This document shows, piece by piece, positions 16,819-26,295 of a stretch of 64,000 bases of DNA. The DNA is taken from the NCBI RefSeq assembly GCF_036227105.1, contig NZ_CP109434.1:4993001-5057000 (forward strand), given 5' to 3'. The notes beneath the pieces were generated by a model. That model did no database searches. It was not told where the DNA came from and saw only the letters and a list, made by a program, of their open reading frames with translations. The stretch comes from Amycolatopsis sp. NBC_01488. GTDB taxonomy: Bacteria; Actinomycetota; Actinomycetes; Mycobacteriales; Pseudonocardiaceae. Made by a program: the position numbers and the translations under genes. Position 1 is the first letter of the stretch; the number at the start of each line of letters is the position of its first letter.

Positions 16819-16918
16819 AACTCGCGGTGCCTACCGCGACCGGATGCGCGACCGGATGTGTGCCCGCGAGACTTGCGGTGCCCGCCGCCACCGGATGTGT
16901 GCCCGCGAGACTTGCGGT
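16819..16918. repeat. 39-bp tandem repeat, about 2.5 units
   Basis: Two exact 29-base copies (starting ACCGGATGTGTGCCCGCGAG) lie at 16851-16879 and 16890-16918, a 39-base period. A third, partly matching unit begins near 16819. The array sits in the 240-bp gap between holA and rpsT. The period is a multiple of three, so a repeated peptide is conceivable, but no start site or codon pattern supports one. Function unknown. Confidence 0.6.
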
Positions 16919-17000
16919 ACCCATCACTTACCGGCGCGCCCCGCGAGCGACCGCCGACCCGCAGCACCGAACCCACTGCGCGAAGCACCCGGACATGAAG

Positions 17001-17026
17001 AAAGCCCCGGCCGAAGCCGGGGCTTT
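17001..17026. terminator. Bidirectional intrinsic terminator between holA and rpsT
   Basis: AAAGCCCCGGC, a CGAA loop, and GCCGGGGCTTT make a perfect 11-bp stem with A and T tracts on both sides. It is 17 bases past the rpsT stop and can also end holA transcription. Confidence 0.85.
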
Positions 17027-17043
17027 CCCAGAAATCAACCAGC

Positions 17044-17304
17044 TCAGAGCGCGTTGACGCGCTTGGCCAGCGCCGACTTCTTGTTGGCGGCCTGGTTGGC
17101 GTGGATGACGCCCTTCGAGACGGCCTTGTCCAGCTTCTGGGCGGCGTCGCGCTGCAGCTCGACGGCCTTGGCCTTGTCGCCGGCCTCGGCGGCTTCGCGG
17201 ACCTTGCGGATCGCGGTCTTCACCGAGGACCGGATCGCCTGGTTGCGCTGACGCGCCTTCTCGTTCGTCGTGATGCGCTTGATCTGCGACTTGATGTTGG
17301 CCAT
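17044..17304 (-). CDS. rpsT: 30S ribosomal protein S20
   Basis: An 86-residue, lysine/arginine-rich three-helix protein that binds 16S rRNA early in 30S assembly. It has the S20 sequence from MANIKSQIKRI through RNQAIRSSVKTAIRKV to the KGVIHANQAANKKSALAKRVNAL end. Full length; the ATG is preceded by an AGGAG-type site (CAGGAGTTGCCCG). Confidence 0.97.
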   Translation of the reverse strand: MANIKSQIKRITTNEKARQRNQAIRSSVKTAIRKVREAAEAGDKAKAVELQRDAAQKLDKAVSKGVIHANQAANKKSALAKRVNAL

Positions 17305-17635
17305 CGGGCAACTCCTGTTTCACTCGGTGAGATTCGCCGCCGCGCTGAAGTGGCCCCACTCCGGAGAGCGGGTTTCCTCCATGACGGAATGCCGCACGGG
17401 CAGCGAGCGATGACTCTAACAGCCGGGCCGCGGACGTCCGGAGCCGGGAGTACCGTGGGTGACGGCAGTGCCTAGGGTTCCGTCACCGGTCCGCGCACCC
17501 CGCTTCACCCAACCAGGATCGGCGGGCCTGGTCCGAGCGGCACCATCGGCAGGCCCGGACGGCCGGTCGTTCATCTGACGGGGCAAAAGCCTGGAGGACC
17601 CGGTTTTCGCGCGCGCGAAAACCCGAAGGGGTCCC
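17305..17635. other. 331-bp divergent promoter region of rpsT and the EamA gene
   Basis: No gene is seen here. It holds the rpsT upstream region on the minus strand, then an inverted repeat GGTGACGG (17458-17465) / CCGTCACC (17480-17487) with a 14-base spacer, and finally the palindrome and structured leader of the EamA gene. The inverted repeat may be an operator. Confidence 0.5.
17596..17634 (+). promoter_or_regulatory. Nested hairpin over the EamA ribosome site
   Basis: A perfect 22-bp palindrome (GGTTTTCGCGC at 17602-17612 and its complement at 17613-17623) folds as a 9-bp stem with a GCGC loop. It is flanked by GGACCC (17596-17601), which pairs with GGGTCC (17629-17634). The right outer arm overlaps the AAGGGG Shine-Dalgarno at about 17626-17631, one base before the ATG. 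The structure could hide the ribosome site; the palindrome could also be a protein operator. Confidence 0.5.
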
Positions 17636-18499
17636 ATGAACACCACCGCCTTGTCCTTCGTCCTCATCGCGGCCGTCGTGCACGCCGCGTGGAACCTCGC
17701 CGCCAAGCGGATCTCCTCCGGGGGCGCCCAGTTCGTCTGGCTCTACTACACGGCTTCGGCGGTGGTCCTCCTGCCGGTGACGGTCGTGCTGCTGGTCGTC
17801 GAGCCGGAACGTCCACAGTGGAGCTGGCTGGTGGCCGCGGTCGTCACGTCGGTGCTGCACATCGGCTACGGCATCGTGCTGCAGCGCGGGTACCGCGTCG
17901 GCGACCTCTCCGTCGTCTACCCGGTCGCGCGCGGCACCGGGCCGCTGCTGTCCGTGCTGGCCGCCGTCCTGGTGCTCGGCGAACGGCCCGGCCCGCTCGG
18001 CCTGCTCGGCGCGTTCCTGGTCATCGCCGGGGTGCTGGTGATCAGCACCGGCCGCAGGACGGGTGACCCGCGGGCGGTCAAGGCCGGCGTCCTCTACGGG
18101 CTCCTGACCGGCGCCGTCATCGCCGGCTACACCCTCTGGGACGCCCACTCGGTGACCGGCCTCGGCGTGCCGCCCGTCGTCTACTTCGGGCTCGGCTCGG
18201 TCCTGCAGAGCGTGCTGCTCGTGCCCGGCGCCCTGGCCGGCCGTGCCGAGGTGACGCGGATCTGGCGTGAGCAGCGTCGCGAGGTGCTGGTCGTCGGGCT
18301 GCTGTCGCCGGTCGCGTACATCCTCGTGCTGTTCGCCCTCACGATGGCGCCGGTCAGCCTGGTCGCGCCCGCCCGGGAGCTGAGCATCGTGCTCGGCGGC
18401 CTCGCCGGCTGGCTGGTGCTGGGGGAGCGCGACGCCGCGCGGCGGCTCACCGGGTCGGTGATCGTGTTGTCCGGCATCGCCGCGATTGCGGCCGCCTGA
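17636..18499 (+). CDS. EamA family (DMT) transporter
   Basis: A 287-residue inner-membrane protein with about ten hydrophobic helices in two EamA repeats. The first starts LSFVLIAAVVHAAWNLAAK. The end of repeat one is YPVARGTGPLLSVLAAVLVLGERP, and the matching end of repeat two is LVAPARELSIVLGGLAGWLVLGER, a typical duplication. Family members export amino acids, metabolites or drugs; the substrate is unknown. Its leader is structured, suggesting regulated translation. Confidence 0.88.
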   Translation: MNTTALSFVLIAAVVHAAWNLAAKRISSGGAQFVWLYYTASAVVLLPVTVVLLVVEPERPQWSWLVAAVVTSVLHIGYGIVLQRGYRVGDLSVVYPVARGTGPLLSVLAAVLVLGERPGPLGLLGAFLVIAGVLVISTGRRTGDPRAVKAGVLYGLLTGAVIAGYTLWDAHSVTGLGVPPVVYFGLGSVLQSVLLVPGALAGRAEVTRIWREQRREVLVVGLLSPVAYILVLFALTMAPVSLVAPARELSIVLGGLAGWLVLGERDAARRLTGSVIVLSGIAAIAAA

Positions 18500-18522
18500 G
18501 CACGTCCGGTAGGGATGGTCGG

Positions 18523-18897
18523 ATGGAAGTCCTGAAGAGCCGGCTGCTGATCCGCCCGCGCGACGTCGACGCGACGACGGCGTTCTACCGCGACACCCTC
18601 GGCCTGGCCGTGGAGCGTGAGTTCCCCGGCGGCACGGTGTTCTTCCTCGGCCACGGCTCCCTGGAGGTGTCCGGCCGGGGCGAGACGGGCTCGTCGCCCG
18701 ACCTGGCGCTCTGGCTGCAGGTCCGGGACCTGGCCGGCACCATGGCCGACCTGAAGGCGAAGGGCTGGGAACCGGTGCGCGACGCCCAGCGCGAGCCCTG
18801 GGGCCTCGACGAGGCCTGGATCGCCGACCCGGACGGCACGCGCATCGTGCTGGTCGAGGTGCCCGAGGGCCACCCGATGCGGACGGACACCCGTTAG
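18523..18897 (+). CDS. VOC (glyoxalase/bleomycin-resistance) family protein
   Basis: A 124-residue vicinal-oxygen-chelate protein with two beta-alpha-beta-beta-beta modules. Module one is LLIRPRDVDATTAFYRDTLGLAVEREFPGG. Module two is LWLQVRDLAGTMADLKAKGW, ending EAWIADPDGTRIVLVEV. The Glu of DPDGTRIVLVE fits the metal-ligand position. The substrate is unknown. Its last four bases overlap the convergent methyltransferase gene. Confidence 0.85.
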   Translation: MEVLKSRLLIRPRDVDATTAFYRDTLGLAVEREFPGGTVFFLGHGSLEVSGRGETGSSPDLALWLQVRDLAGTMADLKAKGWEPVRDAQREPWGLDEAWIADPDGTRIVLVEVPEGHPMRTDTR

Positions 18898-19514
18898 GCG
18901 GGCTTGACGGCGCGCAACTGCGCGGCGAGCGCGGCGAAGCCGGGCGGGTCCCAGGTCCAGGTCTGCAGGTCGGCGAAGCCCGCTTCGGCGGCTTCGTCGG
19001 CCAGGACGTGCCTGCTCACGGGCAGCCACTTCTCGTGCGCGGACAGCAGCAGCCGTCCGCCGGGGCGCAGCACCCGGGCCAGCTCGGTGAACCCGGCCGC
19101 GCGGTCGTCCCAGAGCATCACGTTGTTGACGCTCAGCACGACGTCGACGGACCCGTCGGGCTCGCCGACGTGCGCGGCCGACCCTTCGCGCAGCTCGGCG
19201 CGGTCGCCGCAGCGCTCCCGGCAGAGCCCGAGCATCTCGGGCGAGGGATCGACGCCGATGGCGCGCCCGGCCAGCCGCGCGGCGGCGGCCAGGCCGACGC
19301 CGGGACCGGGGCCGACGACCAGGACGGTCTCGTCCGGCTCGATCCGGGCCAGGTCGACGATCCGCTGCTCGGTGGCGGCGTTGCCCCGTGCCATCACCCA
19401 GCCGCCGAGGCGGCCGAGCGGTCCGGACGGGTGACCGAACGTCCGGTCGAGGACGCGGGCGAAGCCGCTGGTCTCCGGCGGGGGAGGGGGTGCCGGCTGG
19501 CGCGAAGTGCTCAT
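18894..19514 (-). CDS. Class I SAM-dependent methyltransferase
   Basis: A 206-residue Rossmann-type methyltransferase. The SAM motif I is VLVVGPGPGVGLAAAARL, with acidic motif II in GRAIGVDPSPEML. VDVVLSVNNVMLWDDRAAGFTELARVLRPGGRLLLSAHE is the post-motif and motif III region of the Methyltransf_11 group. The ATG at 19514 lies before a proline-rich N-terminus (PAPPPPPETSG). The substrate is unknown. It is divergent from lepA. Confidence 0.85.
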   Translation of the reverse strand: MSTSRQPAPPPPPETSGFARVLDRTFGHPSGPLGRLGGWVMARGNAATEQRIVDLARIEPDETVLVVGPGPGVGLAAAARLAGRAIGVDPSPEMLGLCRERCGDRAELREGSAAHVGEPDGSVDVVLSVNNVMLWDDRAAGFTELARVLRPGGRLLLSAHEKWLPVSRHVLADEAAEAGFADLQTWTWDPPGFAALAAQLRAVKPA

Positions 19515-19629
19515 CCTTCGAGGGCACCACGGATCGCGGAACCCCGCATCGGGGATGACCCCCACCCGCACCCGGAGGGCCGTGGGAGGATAGAGGTGGC
19601 CATCCCCGACTTTCCGAGGACTCATTCGA

Positions 19630-21480
<1,851 letters not shown>

Positions 21481-21500
21481 GTGTTCCATTGATGTGACAG

Positions 21501-21540
21501 CGGCGTCCATATTCACGCCTCCGCGTGAATATGGACGCCG
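21501..21540. terminator. Perfect 18-bp hairpin after lepA
   Basis: CGGCGTCCATATTCACGC and its exact complement flank a CTCC loop, 20 bases past the lepA stop. The stem includes AT-rich CATATTCAC, unusual in this genome. No T-tract follows. It is best read as a lepA terminator, or as one copy of a dispersed palindrome. Confidence 0.65.
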
Positions 21541-21566
21541 AGCCGGTGTTCGATGCGGTTTCTGTC

Positions 21567-21611
21567 GGTGCTCTCTGGTTTGCTCTGGTGCAAGAGCGAA
21601 AGGAGAGCACC
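21567..21611 (+). promoter_or_regulatory. Hairpin enclosing the Uma2 gene ribosome site
   Basis: GGTGCTCTC (21567-21575) is the exact complement of GAGAGCACC (21603-21611), and the right arm contains the Shine-Dalgarno and abuts the ATG at 21612. Inside is a second stem, TTGCTCT (21580-21586) against AGAGCGA (21593-21599), with one G-U pair. The fold would block initiation until opened. Confidence 0.5.
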
Positions 21612-22181
21612 ATGACGGTCATGGCAGACATCGAGCATCCCGCCGATTCGGGCCCCCTGACGGTGCACGACCTCGAGGGGATGCCGGACGATGGCCGACG
21701 CCGTGAACTCATCGACGGGGTGCTCATCGCGAGCCCCGCGCCGGGAAGAAGACACCAGAAGATCGTGGTGAAACTCTGGAGAGTCCTCGAGGACGCGTGC
21801 CCTTCCGAGTACGACGTACTCGTCGCGCCGTTCGCGGTGCACCCGGGTGACGATACGGAGCTGCAGCCGGATGTCCTGGTCGGCCGGGACGAAGACTTCA
21901 CCGAGAAGGATCTCCCGGCGCCGCCGGTGCTGGCCGTCGAAGTACTGTCGCCCAGTACGGCGATCTACGACCTGAACCTCAAGAAGCCGGTCTACGAGCG
22001 GCTCGGCACGCCCAGCTACTGGGTGATCGATCCGGGGGAACCCGCGCTGACCGTGTTCGAGCTGGACGAGGAGGGGCACTACCAGCAGGTGGCCAAGGCA
22101 GCAGGCGACGAGGTCCTGGAGGTCGAGCGGCCGTTCCCGGTGCGGATCGTGCCGAAGGAGCTGCTGGGCCGGCTCGGCTGA
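21612..22181 (+). CDS. Uma2 family endonuclease (DUF820)
   Basis: A 189-residue PD-(D/E)XK-fold protein. The domain starts LTVHDLEGMPDDGRRRELIDGVLIASPAPG. The active-site strand pair is LQPDVLVGRDEDF and PVLAVEVLSPSTAIYDLNLKKPVYERLG, followed by YWVIDP. Members are expanded in many genomes and are thought to come from mobile elements, although most have unknown roles. The start at 21612 follows AGGAGAG, which lies inside a hairpin. Confidence 0.85.
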   Translation: MTVMADIEHPADSGPLTVHDLEGMPDDGRRRELIDGVLIASPAPGRRHQKIVVKLWRVLEDACPSEYDVLVAPFAVHPGDDTELQPDVLVGRDEDFTEKDLPAPPVLAVEVLSPSTAIYDLNLKKPVYERLGTPSYWVIDPGEPALTVFELDEEGHYQQVAKAAGDEVLEVERPFPVRIVPKELLGRLG

Positions 22182-22188
22182 CCGCCAA

Positions 22189-22764
22189 TCAGCGGATTCG
22201 AGGCGTGCCGCGGAGCTGAGCGTGCAACTGACGGTGGCGCAGCTCCTTCCGCAGCCGGTCGACCACGGCGTCGAACAGGACCGGGTCGAGGATCGCCGTC
22301 TGCTCGAACTGCCGTCGGTGCGGCGGCGCCGGTTCGAGCTTGCCGCGCGGTGCGTACCGCTGCACCGAGCTCTCGACGCCCCCGCCGGTGATCAGATCGA
22401 GCCAGAGCGCGTCGCGCAGGTAGCCGTCACCGAAGCGGGCCGAACGGCGAGCGTTGACATCGGCGATCTGCGACCACGGCACCAGCCGCGTGCTGAGCGT
22501 GCCCGCGGGCACACGGACGCCTTCGTCGCCGACGGTGAGGTCGCGGAGGCCTTCGAAGCCGCGCTTCAGCATGCGGGCCCGGGATGCGCGGTAGCCGAGG
22601 ACGGCGATGACCACGGTCGCCGCGTAGGCGCCGCCGATCAGCCACGGAGACAGGTCGCGCACCAGGCGCAGGGCGAGCGCGGCCCCGAAGCCGGCATCGG
22701 CGACGGCGAGCACACCGAGCAGGACCTTCACGGGCGTCGTGACGCGGGTGGGGGACTCGGACAA
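22189..22764 (-). CDS. Two-helix membrane protein with PH-like soluble region
   Basis: A 191-residue protein not recognised by name. Two hydrophobic helices lie at about residues 12-32 and 41-57 (VLLGVLAVADAGFGAALAL; LIGGAYAATVVIAVLGY). The rest looks like a beta-rich, PH-type domain (GLRDLTVGDEGVRVPAGTLSTRLVPWSQIADVNARRS), ending in a basic helix. The TTG start at 22764 has AGGAG upstream. It is co-oriented with the PPOX gene 25 bp upstream. Function unknown. Confidence 0.65.
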   Translation of the reverse strand: MSESPTRVTTPVKVLLGVLAVADAGFGAALALRLVRDLSPWLIGGAYAATVVIAVLGYRASRARMLKRGFEGLRDLTVGDEGVRVPAGTLSTRLVPWSQIADVNARRSARFGDGYLRDALWLDLITGGGVESSVQRYAPRGKLEPAPPHRRQFEQTAILDPVLFDAVVDRLRKELRHRQLHAQLRGTPRIR

Positions 22765-22789
22765 CGGTCGACTCCTGGGGCCGGGCGGG

Positions 22790-23236
22790 TCAGGGGTTGC
22801 CGATTATCCGGTCCGCTGTGACGAACACCGCGACCCGCCGCTCTTCGGCCATCACGCGGTCGTACTCGTCCCAGTCGTCGTGCGTGCCGGTGGCGGCGAC
22901 GAAGACGTCGCGCAGCAGCTTCGGCAGGCCCGCGGGGTCGAAGGCGGGATCGGGGTCGTCGGGTCCGACGAGGTGGGTGGCGCCGGTGACGGAGACCCAG
23001 TTCCAGCCGCGGCGGAAGGTCACGGTGGCGTGCCCGGCCCGCCGCAGCAGCGCGAGCTTGTGCGCCCGCCCGATGGCGACGTAAGCCACGCCCGGCGCGC
23101 CGGTCACCGGGTCTTCGAAGACGCCGGCGTTGACGACGGAGGAGTGAACGGTGCCGTCGGCTCGCGTCGTGGCGATGGTGGCCAGGCCGTTCTCCTGCAG
23201 CGACAGCGTGCGAACCTGCTCCAGATCAACGCTCAT
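22790..23236 (-). CDS. PPOX class F420-dependent oxidoreductase
   Basis: A 148-residue split-barrel flavin/F420 protein. It has the family's N-terminus (GLATIATTRADGTVHSSVVNAGVFEDP), then HKLALLRRAGHATVTFRRGWNWVSVTG and a C-terminal DDWDEYDRVMAEERRVAVFVTADRIIGNP. The WDEYDRVMAEERR element is characteristic of the TIGR-type F420 proteins of actinobacteria. ATG start at 23236. The substrate is unknown. Confidence 0.85.
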   Translation of the reverse strand: MSVDLEQVRTLSLQENGLATIATTRADGTVHSSVVNAGVFEDPVTGAPGVAYVAIGRAHKLALLRRAGHATVTFRRGWNWVSVTGATHLVGPDDPDPAFDPAGLPKLLRDVFVAATGTHDDWDEYDRVMAEERRVAVFVTADRIIGNP

Positions 23237-23317
23237 GCCCCAACCTAACCCGGCGGGCGAACCGCGTGTTCCGGATTCACCGGACGAAGTGCGGTGTTCA
23301 CCGTCCGCACAGCCGGA

Positions 23318-23345
23318 GCCGGGCCCGCCACGCGGCAGGCCCGGC
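23318..23345 (-). terminator. Hairpin after the GH20 gene
   Basis: A GCCGGGCC arm pairs with GGCCCGGC, plus an inner GCC/GGC stem across an ACGC loop and one C-A mismatch. It lies just past the hexosaminidase stop. Confidence 0.55.
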
Positions 23346-23351
23346 CGGCAC

Positions 23352-25118
23352 TCAGCAGGCGCCGTTGTCGGTCCAGACGCCCCACTCGCCCGTTGTTCCT
23401 GGTTCCTCGCCCTGGGTCCACCACTTCGCGGTCCACTTGTGGCCGTTGTGGGACACCACGTTCCCGCCCGTGTACACCTGCGAAGCGCTCCACTCCGGAT
23501 CCGCGCACGAGCCCGGGTTCGTCGTTCCGCCCGTGTCCCAGGCAACCTGCGCCGACCGGTAGAAGTTGATCGACTGCGCCACCCAGCGCGGGGCCTGTGC
23601 GCCCAGCCGCGTGCGGAACGCCGTCCAGTCGTGGGTCGACCACGGGGACCAGCCCAGCTCCGCGTGCGCGGCCAGCCGGGGGAACGCGAGGTAGTCGATG
23701 TCCGACGGCGTCGTCACCGTTTCCGTCCACAGCGGTGACTCCACTCCGCGGACCGCGGACTCGCCGACGCCCGACAGGTACGCGCCCGGGTTCCAGCCGT
23801 ACGCGTCCTGGACCTCGATGTAGCCCGCCCACGACAGGCCGATCGGGGTCGAGCTGTTGTACTTCATGTCCAGGTACGCCTTGTTCGCCGGCGAGAGGAT
23901 CACCTTGCTGCCGCGGGAAACCGCTGTCGACACGCCCGCGTCCGACGTGGACGTCCCCCAGAACTGCGGGGTCGCCGAAGCGGGCAGAGCAGCCTTCGCG
24001 ATGTCGTGCCAGCCCACCACGGACTTGCCGGTCGCCGCCACCAGGGGGAGCACCTTGTTCTCGAACGTCAAGTAGTCGGCCGCCGAGGTCGACGAGGCCT
24101 CGTCGCCGCCGATGTGGAGGTACGGGCCGGGCGTCAACGCCGCCAGCTCGCGCAGGACGTCCGCGATGAACGTGTACGTGATGTCCTTCGAGATGCACAG
24201 CGAGCTGTAGCCGACCGCCGTGTCCGTCCGCAGGGCGGGCGCCACGCCGTTGCAGTTCAGCTCCGCGTACGACGCCAGCGCCGCGTTCACGTGGCCCGGC
24301 ATGTCGATCTCGGGGATGACCGTGATGTGGCGCGAAGCCGCGTAGTTCACGATGTCCGTGTACTGCGCCTTCGTGTAGTACCCGCCCGCGCCGCCGCCGA
24401 CCTGCGTGCTGCCGCCGACTGACGTCAGGCGGGGCCAGCTGTCGATCTGGATGCGCCAGCCCTGGTCGTCGGCCAGGTGCAGGCTGTTGATCTTGTACTG
24501 GGCGAGCTCGTCGAGGTACCGCTTGACCGTCGACACCGGCTGGAAGTGCCGCGCGACGTCGAGCATCGCGCCGCGGTAAGCGAACCGCGGGTAGTCCACG
24601 ATCGTCGCGCCCGGGATGCTCCACGGGCCGGCCTGGGCGGTGGGGCTTTCCACCCGCCCGGGCAGCATCTGCCGCAGCGTCTGGACGCCCGCGAAGAGCC
24701 CGTCGGCGGTCGACGCCCGCACTGTGACCGAAGACGCCGTCGACACCAGCTGGTAGCCCTGCGTGCCGACCGACGCGGGCGCTCCGCTCAGCAGCAGCGC
24801 GACGCTGTCGGCCGGTACGGACGCCGGAGCGTCGGAGACCGGCAGCGCGAAGCCGGTCGACGGCCGCAACACGCCGGCCAGGTAGGTGCCGACGTCCTTG
24901 GCCGGCGCCGATCCGGCTTCGGTGACGATCTTCGTCGTCGAAACCAGCGGGAAGGCGACGCCGGCCGCCGGGGTCACCGACGCCGGCACGGGCACGATCG
25001 ACTGCAGCGCCGGTGTCGCCGCCGCGGCCGGGGTGAGCTGGGCGGCGGTGGTACTGGCGCCGACCAGGGCCAGCACGGCGAGGGCGCGACCGGCGCGCCG
25101 CGCGAGGGGTGTCTTCAC
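23352..25118 (-). CDS. Secreted GH20 beta-N-acetylhexosaminidase with chitin-binding domain
   Basis: A 588-residue exported enzyme that releases N-acetylglucosamine from chitin oligomers. A signal peptide lies at about residues 1-35 (twin-basic start, ALAVLALVGASTTAAQ, Ala-rich cleavage region). A GH20b N-domain is followed by the catalytic barrel with YRGAMLDVARHF, SLHLADDQGWRI and HIGGDE (Asp339-Glu340). A C-terminal CBM5/12 domain has aromatic residues in SASQVYTGGNVVSHNGHKWTAKWW. I chose the GTG at 25118, because AGGAGG lies six bases upstream. A DasR-type site lies about 70 bp upstream, so control by amino sugars is expected. Confidence 0.93.
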   Translation of the reverse strand: MKTPLARRAGRALAVLALVGASTTAAQLTPAAAATPALQSIVPVPASVTPAAGVAFPLVSTTKIVTEAGSAPAKDVGTYLAGVLRPSTGFALPVSDAPASVPADSVALLLSGAPASVGTQGYQLVSTASSVTVRASTADGLFAGVQTLRQMLPGRVESPTAQAGPWSIPGATIVDYPRFAYRGAMLDVARHFQPVSTVKRYLDELAQYKINSLHLADDQGWRIQIDSWPRLTSVGGSTQVGGGAGGYYTKAQYTDIVNYAASRHITVIPEIDMPGHVNAALASYAELNCNGVAPALRTDTAVGYSSLCISKDITYTFIADVLRELAALTPGPYLHIGGDEASSTSAADYLTFENKVLPLVAATGKSVVGWHDIAKAALPASATPQFWGTSTSDAGVSTAVSRGSKVILSPANKAYLDMKYNSSTPIGLSWAGYIEVQDAYGWNPGAYLSGVGESAVRGVESPLWTETVTTPSDIDYLAFPRLAAHAELGWSPWSTHDWTAFRTRLGAQAPRWVAQSINFYRSAQVAWDTGGTTNPGSCADPEWSASQVYTGGNVVSHNGHKWTAKWWTQGEEPGTTGEWGVWTDNGAC

Positions 25119-25187
25119 CGGGGACCTCCTGCGGGAAGGGCGCGACATCGCCGTCGCACCTGCCCGGATCGTCGCATTTCCGGCCGC

Positions 25188-25203
25188 GGTGGTCTAGACC
25201 AGT
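25188..25203. promoter_or_regulatory. DasR-responsive element (dre)
   Basis: GGTGGTCTAGACCAGT has a perfect 12-bp palindromic core, TGGTCTAGACCA, matching the dre consensus of the GntR-family regulator DasR. It lies about 70 bp upstream of the secreted hexosaminidase gene and 43 bp before the divergent nitronate monooxygenase gene. DasR governs chitin and N-acetylglucosamine use in actinomycetes, so the first gene is the natural target. Confidence 0.8.
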
Positions 25204-25245
25204 TCGGGTAGTCCTGACGGCGAAGCCGGGACTACGCTCGGTGGC

Positions 25246-26295
25246 ATGTTCGACGAGCTGACGTTCCCGGTCATCGCCGCGCCGATGGCGGGTGGGCCGA
25301 CCACGCCCGAGCTGGTCGCCGCGGTCACCGAGGCCGGTGGCTTCGGCTTCCTCTCGGCCGGCATGCTCACCCCGGCGGCGCTGACCGCGCAGATCGACCG
25401 CACCCGGGAGCTGACCGGCCGTGAGTTCGGCGTCAACCTCTTCGTCCCGCAGCCCGACACCGGCGCCGACCTCTCCGCGCACCGCGAGCGCCTGCAGGCC
25501 TTCGCCCGCGAGTACGACGTCGAGCTGGGCGAACCGAAGTGGGACGACGACGCCTATCCCGCGAAGCTGGACGTCGTGCTCGAGAAGCGGGTTCCGGTGG
25601 TGTCGTTCACCTTCGGGCCGCCCTCGCCGTCGGACGTCGTCCGGCTCCACGAGGCCGGGAGCACGGTCGTCGTCACCGTGACCACGCCGGAGGCCGCGCA
25701 GCGGGCCGCGGACCTCGGCGCCGACGCACTCGTCGTCCAGGGCTTCGAGGCGGGCGGGCACCGATCCCTGTTCACCGACGACGCGCACCGGCCCGGCGGC
25801 GGCGCCGAATACGGCGTGCTCGCGCTGCTGCGGCTGGTCGCCGCGCGCGTCGACCTGCCGCTGGTCGCCGCCGGGGGACTGGTGCACGGCGCGGACGTCG
25901 CCGCCGTGCTCGCCGCGGGAGCCGTCGCCGCCCAGCTGGGCACGGTCTTCCTGCGCGCCGACGAAGCCGGGACGTCGGAGGCGCACCGCAAGGCCCTCGC
26001 GCTCGCCGAGCGTGAGACGGCGTTCACGCGCGCCTTCAGCGGCCGTCCGGCCCGCGGGCTGGTCAACAAGTTCATGGACGCGCTGTCCGAGGGCGCGCCC
26101 GCGGCCTACCCGCAGCTGAACAGCCTCGCCGGGCCGGTGCGCAAGGCGGCGGCGAAGGCCGGGGACCCCGAAGCGATCTCGCTGTGGGCGGGGCAGACCT
26201 ACCCGCTCGCCTACGACGCGTCGGCCGCCGTCATCCTCGAGCGGCTGAAGGTCGAGGCGCGCGACGCGGCCGCGCGCCTCGACCGCATCCGCTAG
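25246..26295 (+). CDS. Nitronate monooxygenase family protein
   Basis: A 349-residue FMN-dependent TIM-barrel enzyme that oxidises alkyl nitronates. The N-terminus PVIAAPMAGGPTTPELVAAVTEAGGFGFLSAG is typical. ALVVQGFEAGGHRS holds the active-site histidine of the GGH motif, and LPLVAAGGLVHGADVAAVLAAGAVAAQLGTVFL is the phosphate-binding end. Propionate 3-nitronate detoxification is the known role of relatives. It ends in a four-base overlap with the convergent permease. Confidence 0.88.
   Translation: MFDELTFPVIAAPMAGGPTTPELVAAVTEAGGFGFLSAGMLTPAALTAQIDRTRELTGREFGVNLFVPQPDTGADLSAHRERLQAFAREYDVELGEPKWDDDAYPAKLDVVLEKRVPVVSFTFGPPSPSDVVRLHEAGSTVVVTVTTPEAAQRAADLGADALVVQGFEAGGHRSLFTDDAHRPGGGAEYGVLALLRLVAARVDLPLVAAGGLVHGADVAAVLAAGAVAAQLGTVFLRADEAGTSEAHRKALALAERETAFTRAFSGRPARGLVNKFMDALSEGAPAAYPQLNSLAGPVRKAAAKAGDPEAISLWAGQTYPLAYDASAAVILERLKVEARDAAARLDRIR

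Noticed and set aside
16819..16918. CRISPR array
   Set aside because: The period is 39 bp with only two and a half units and spacers of about ten bases that are themselves similar. No cas genes are present.
16724..16927. A repeat peptide encoded by the 39-bp repeat
   Set aside because: A frame exists on the minus strand, but it lacks a ribosome site, overlaps the holA end, and has no codon bias.
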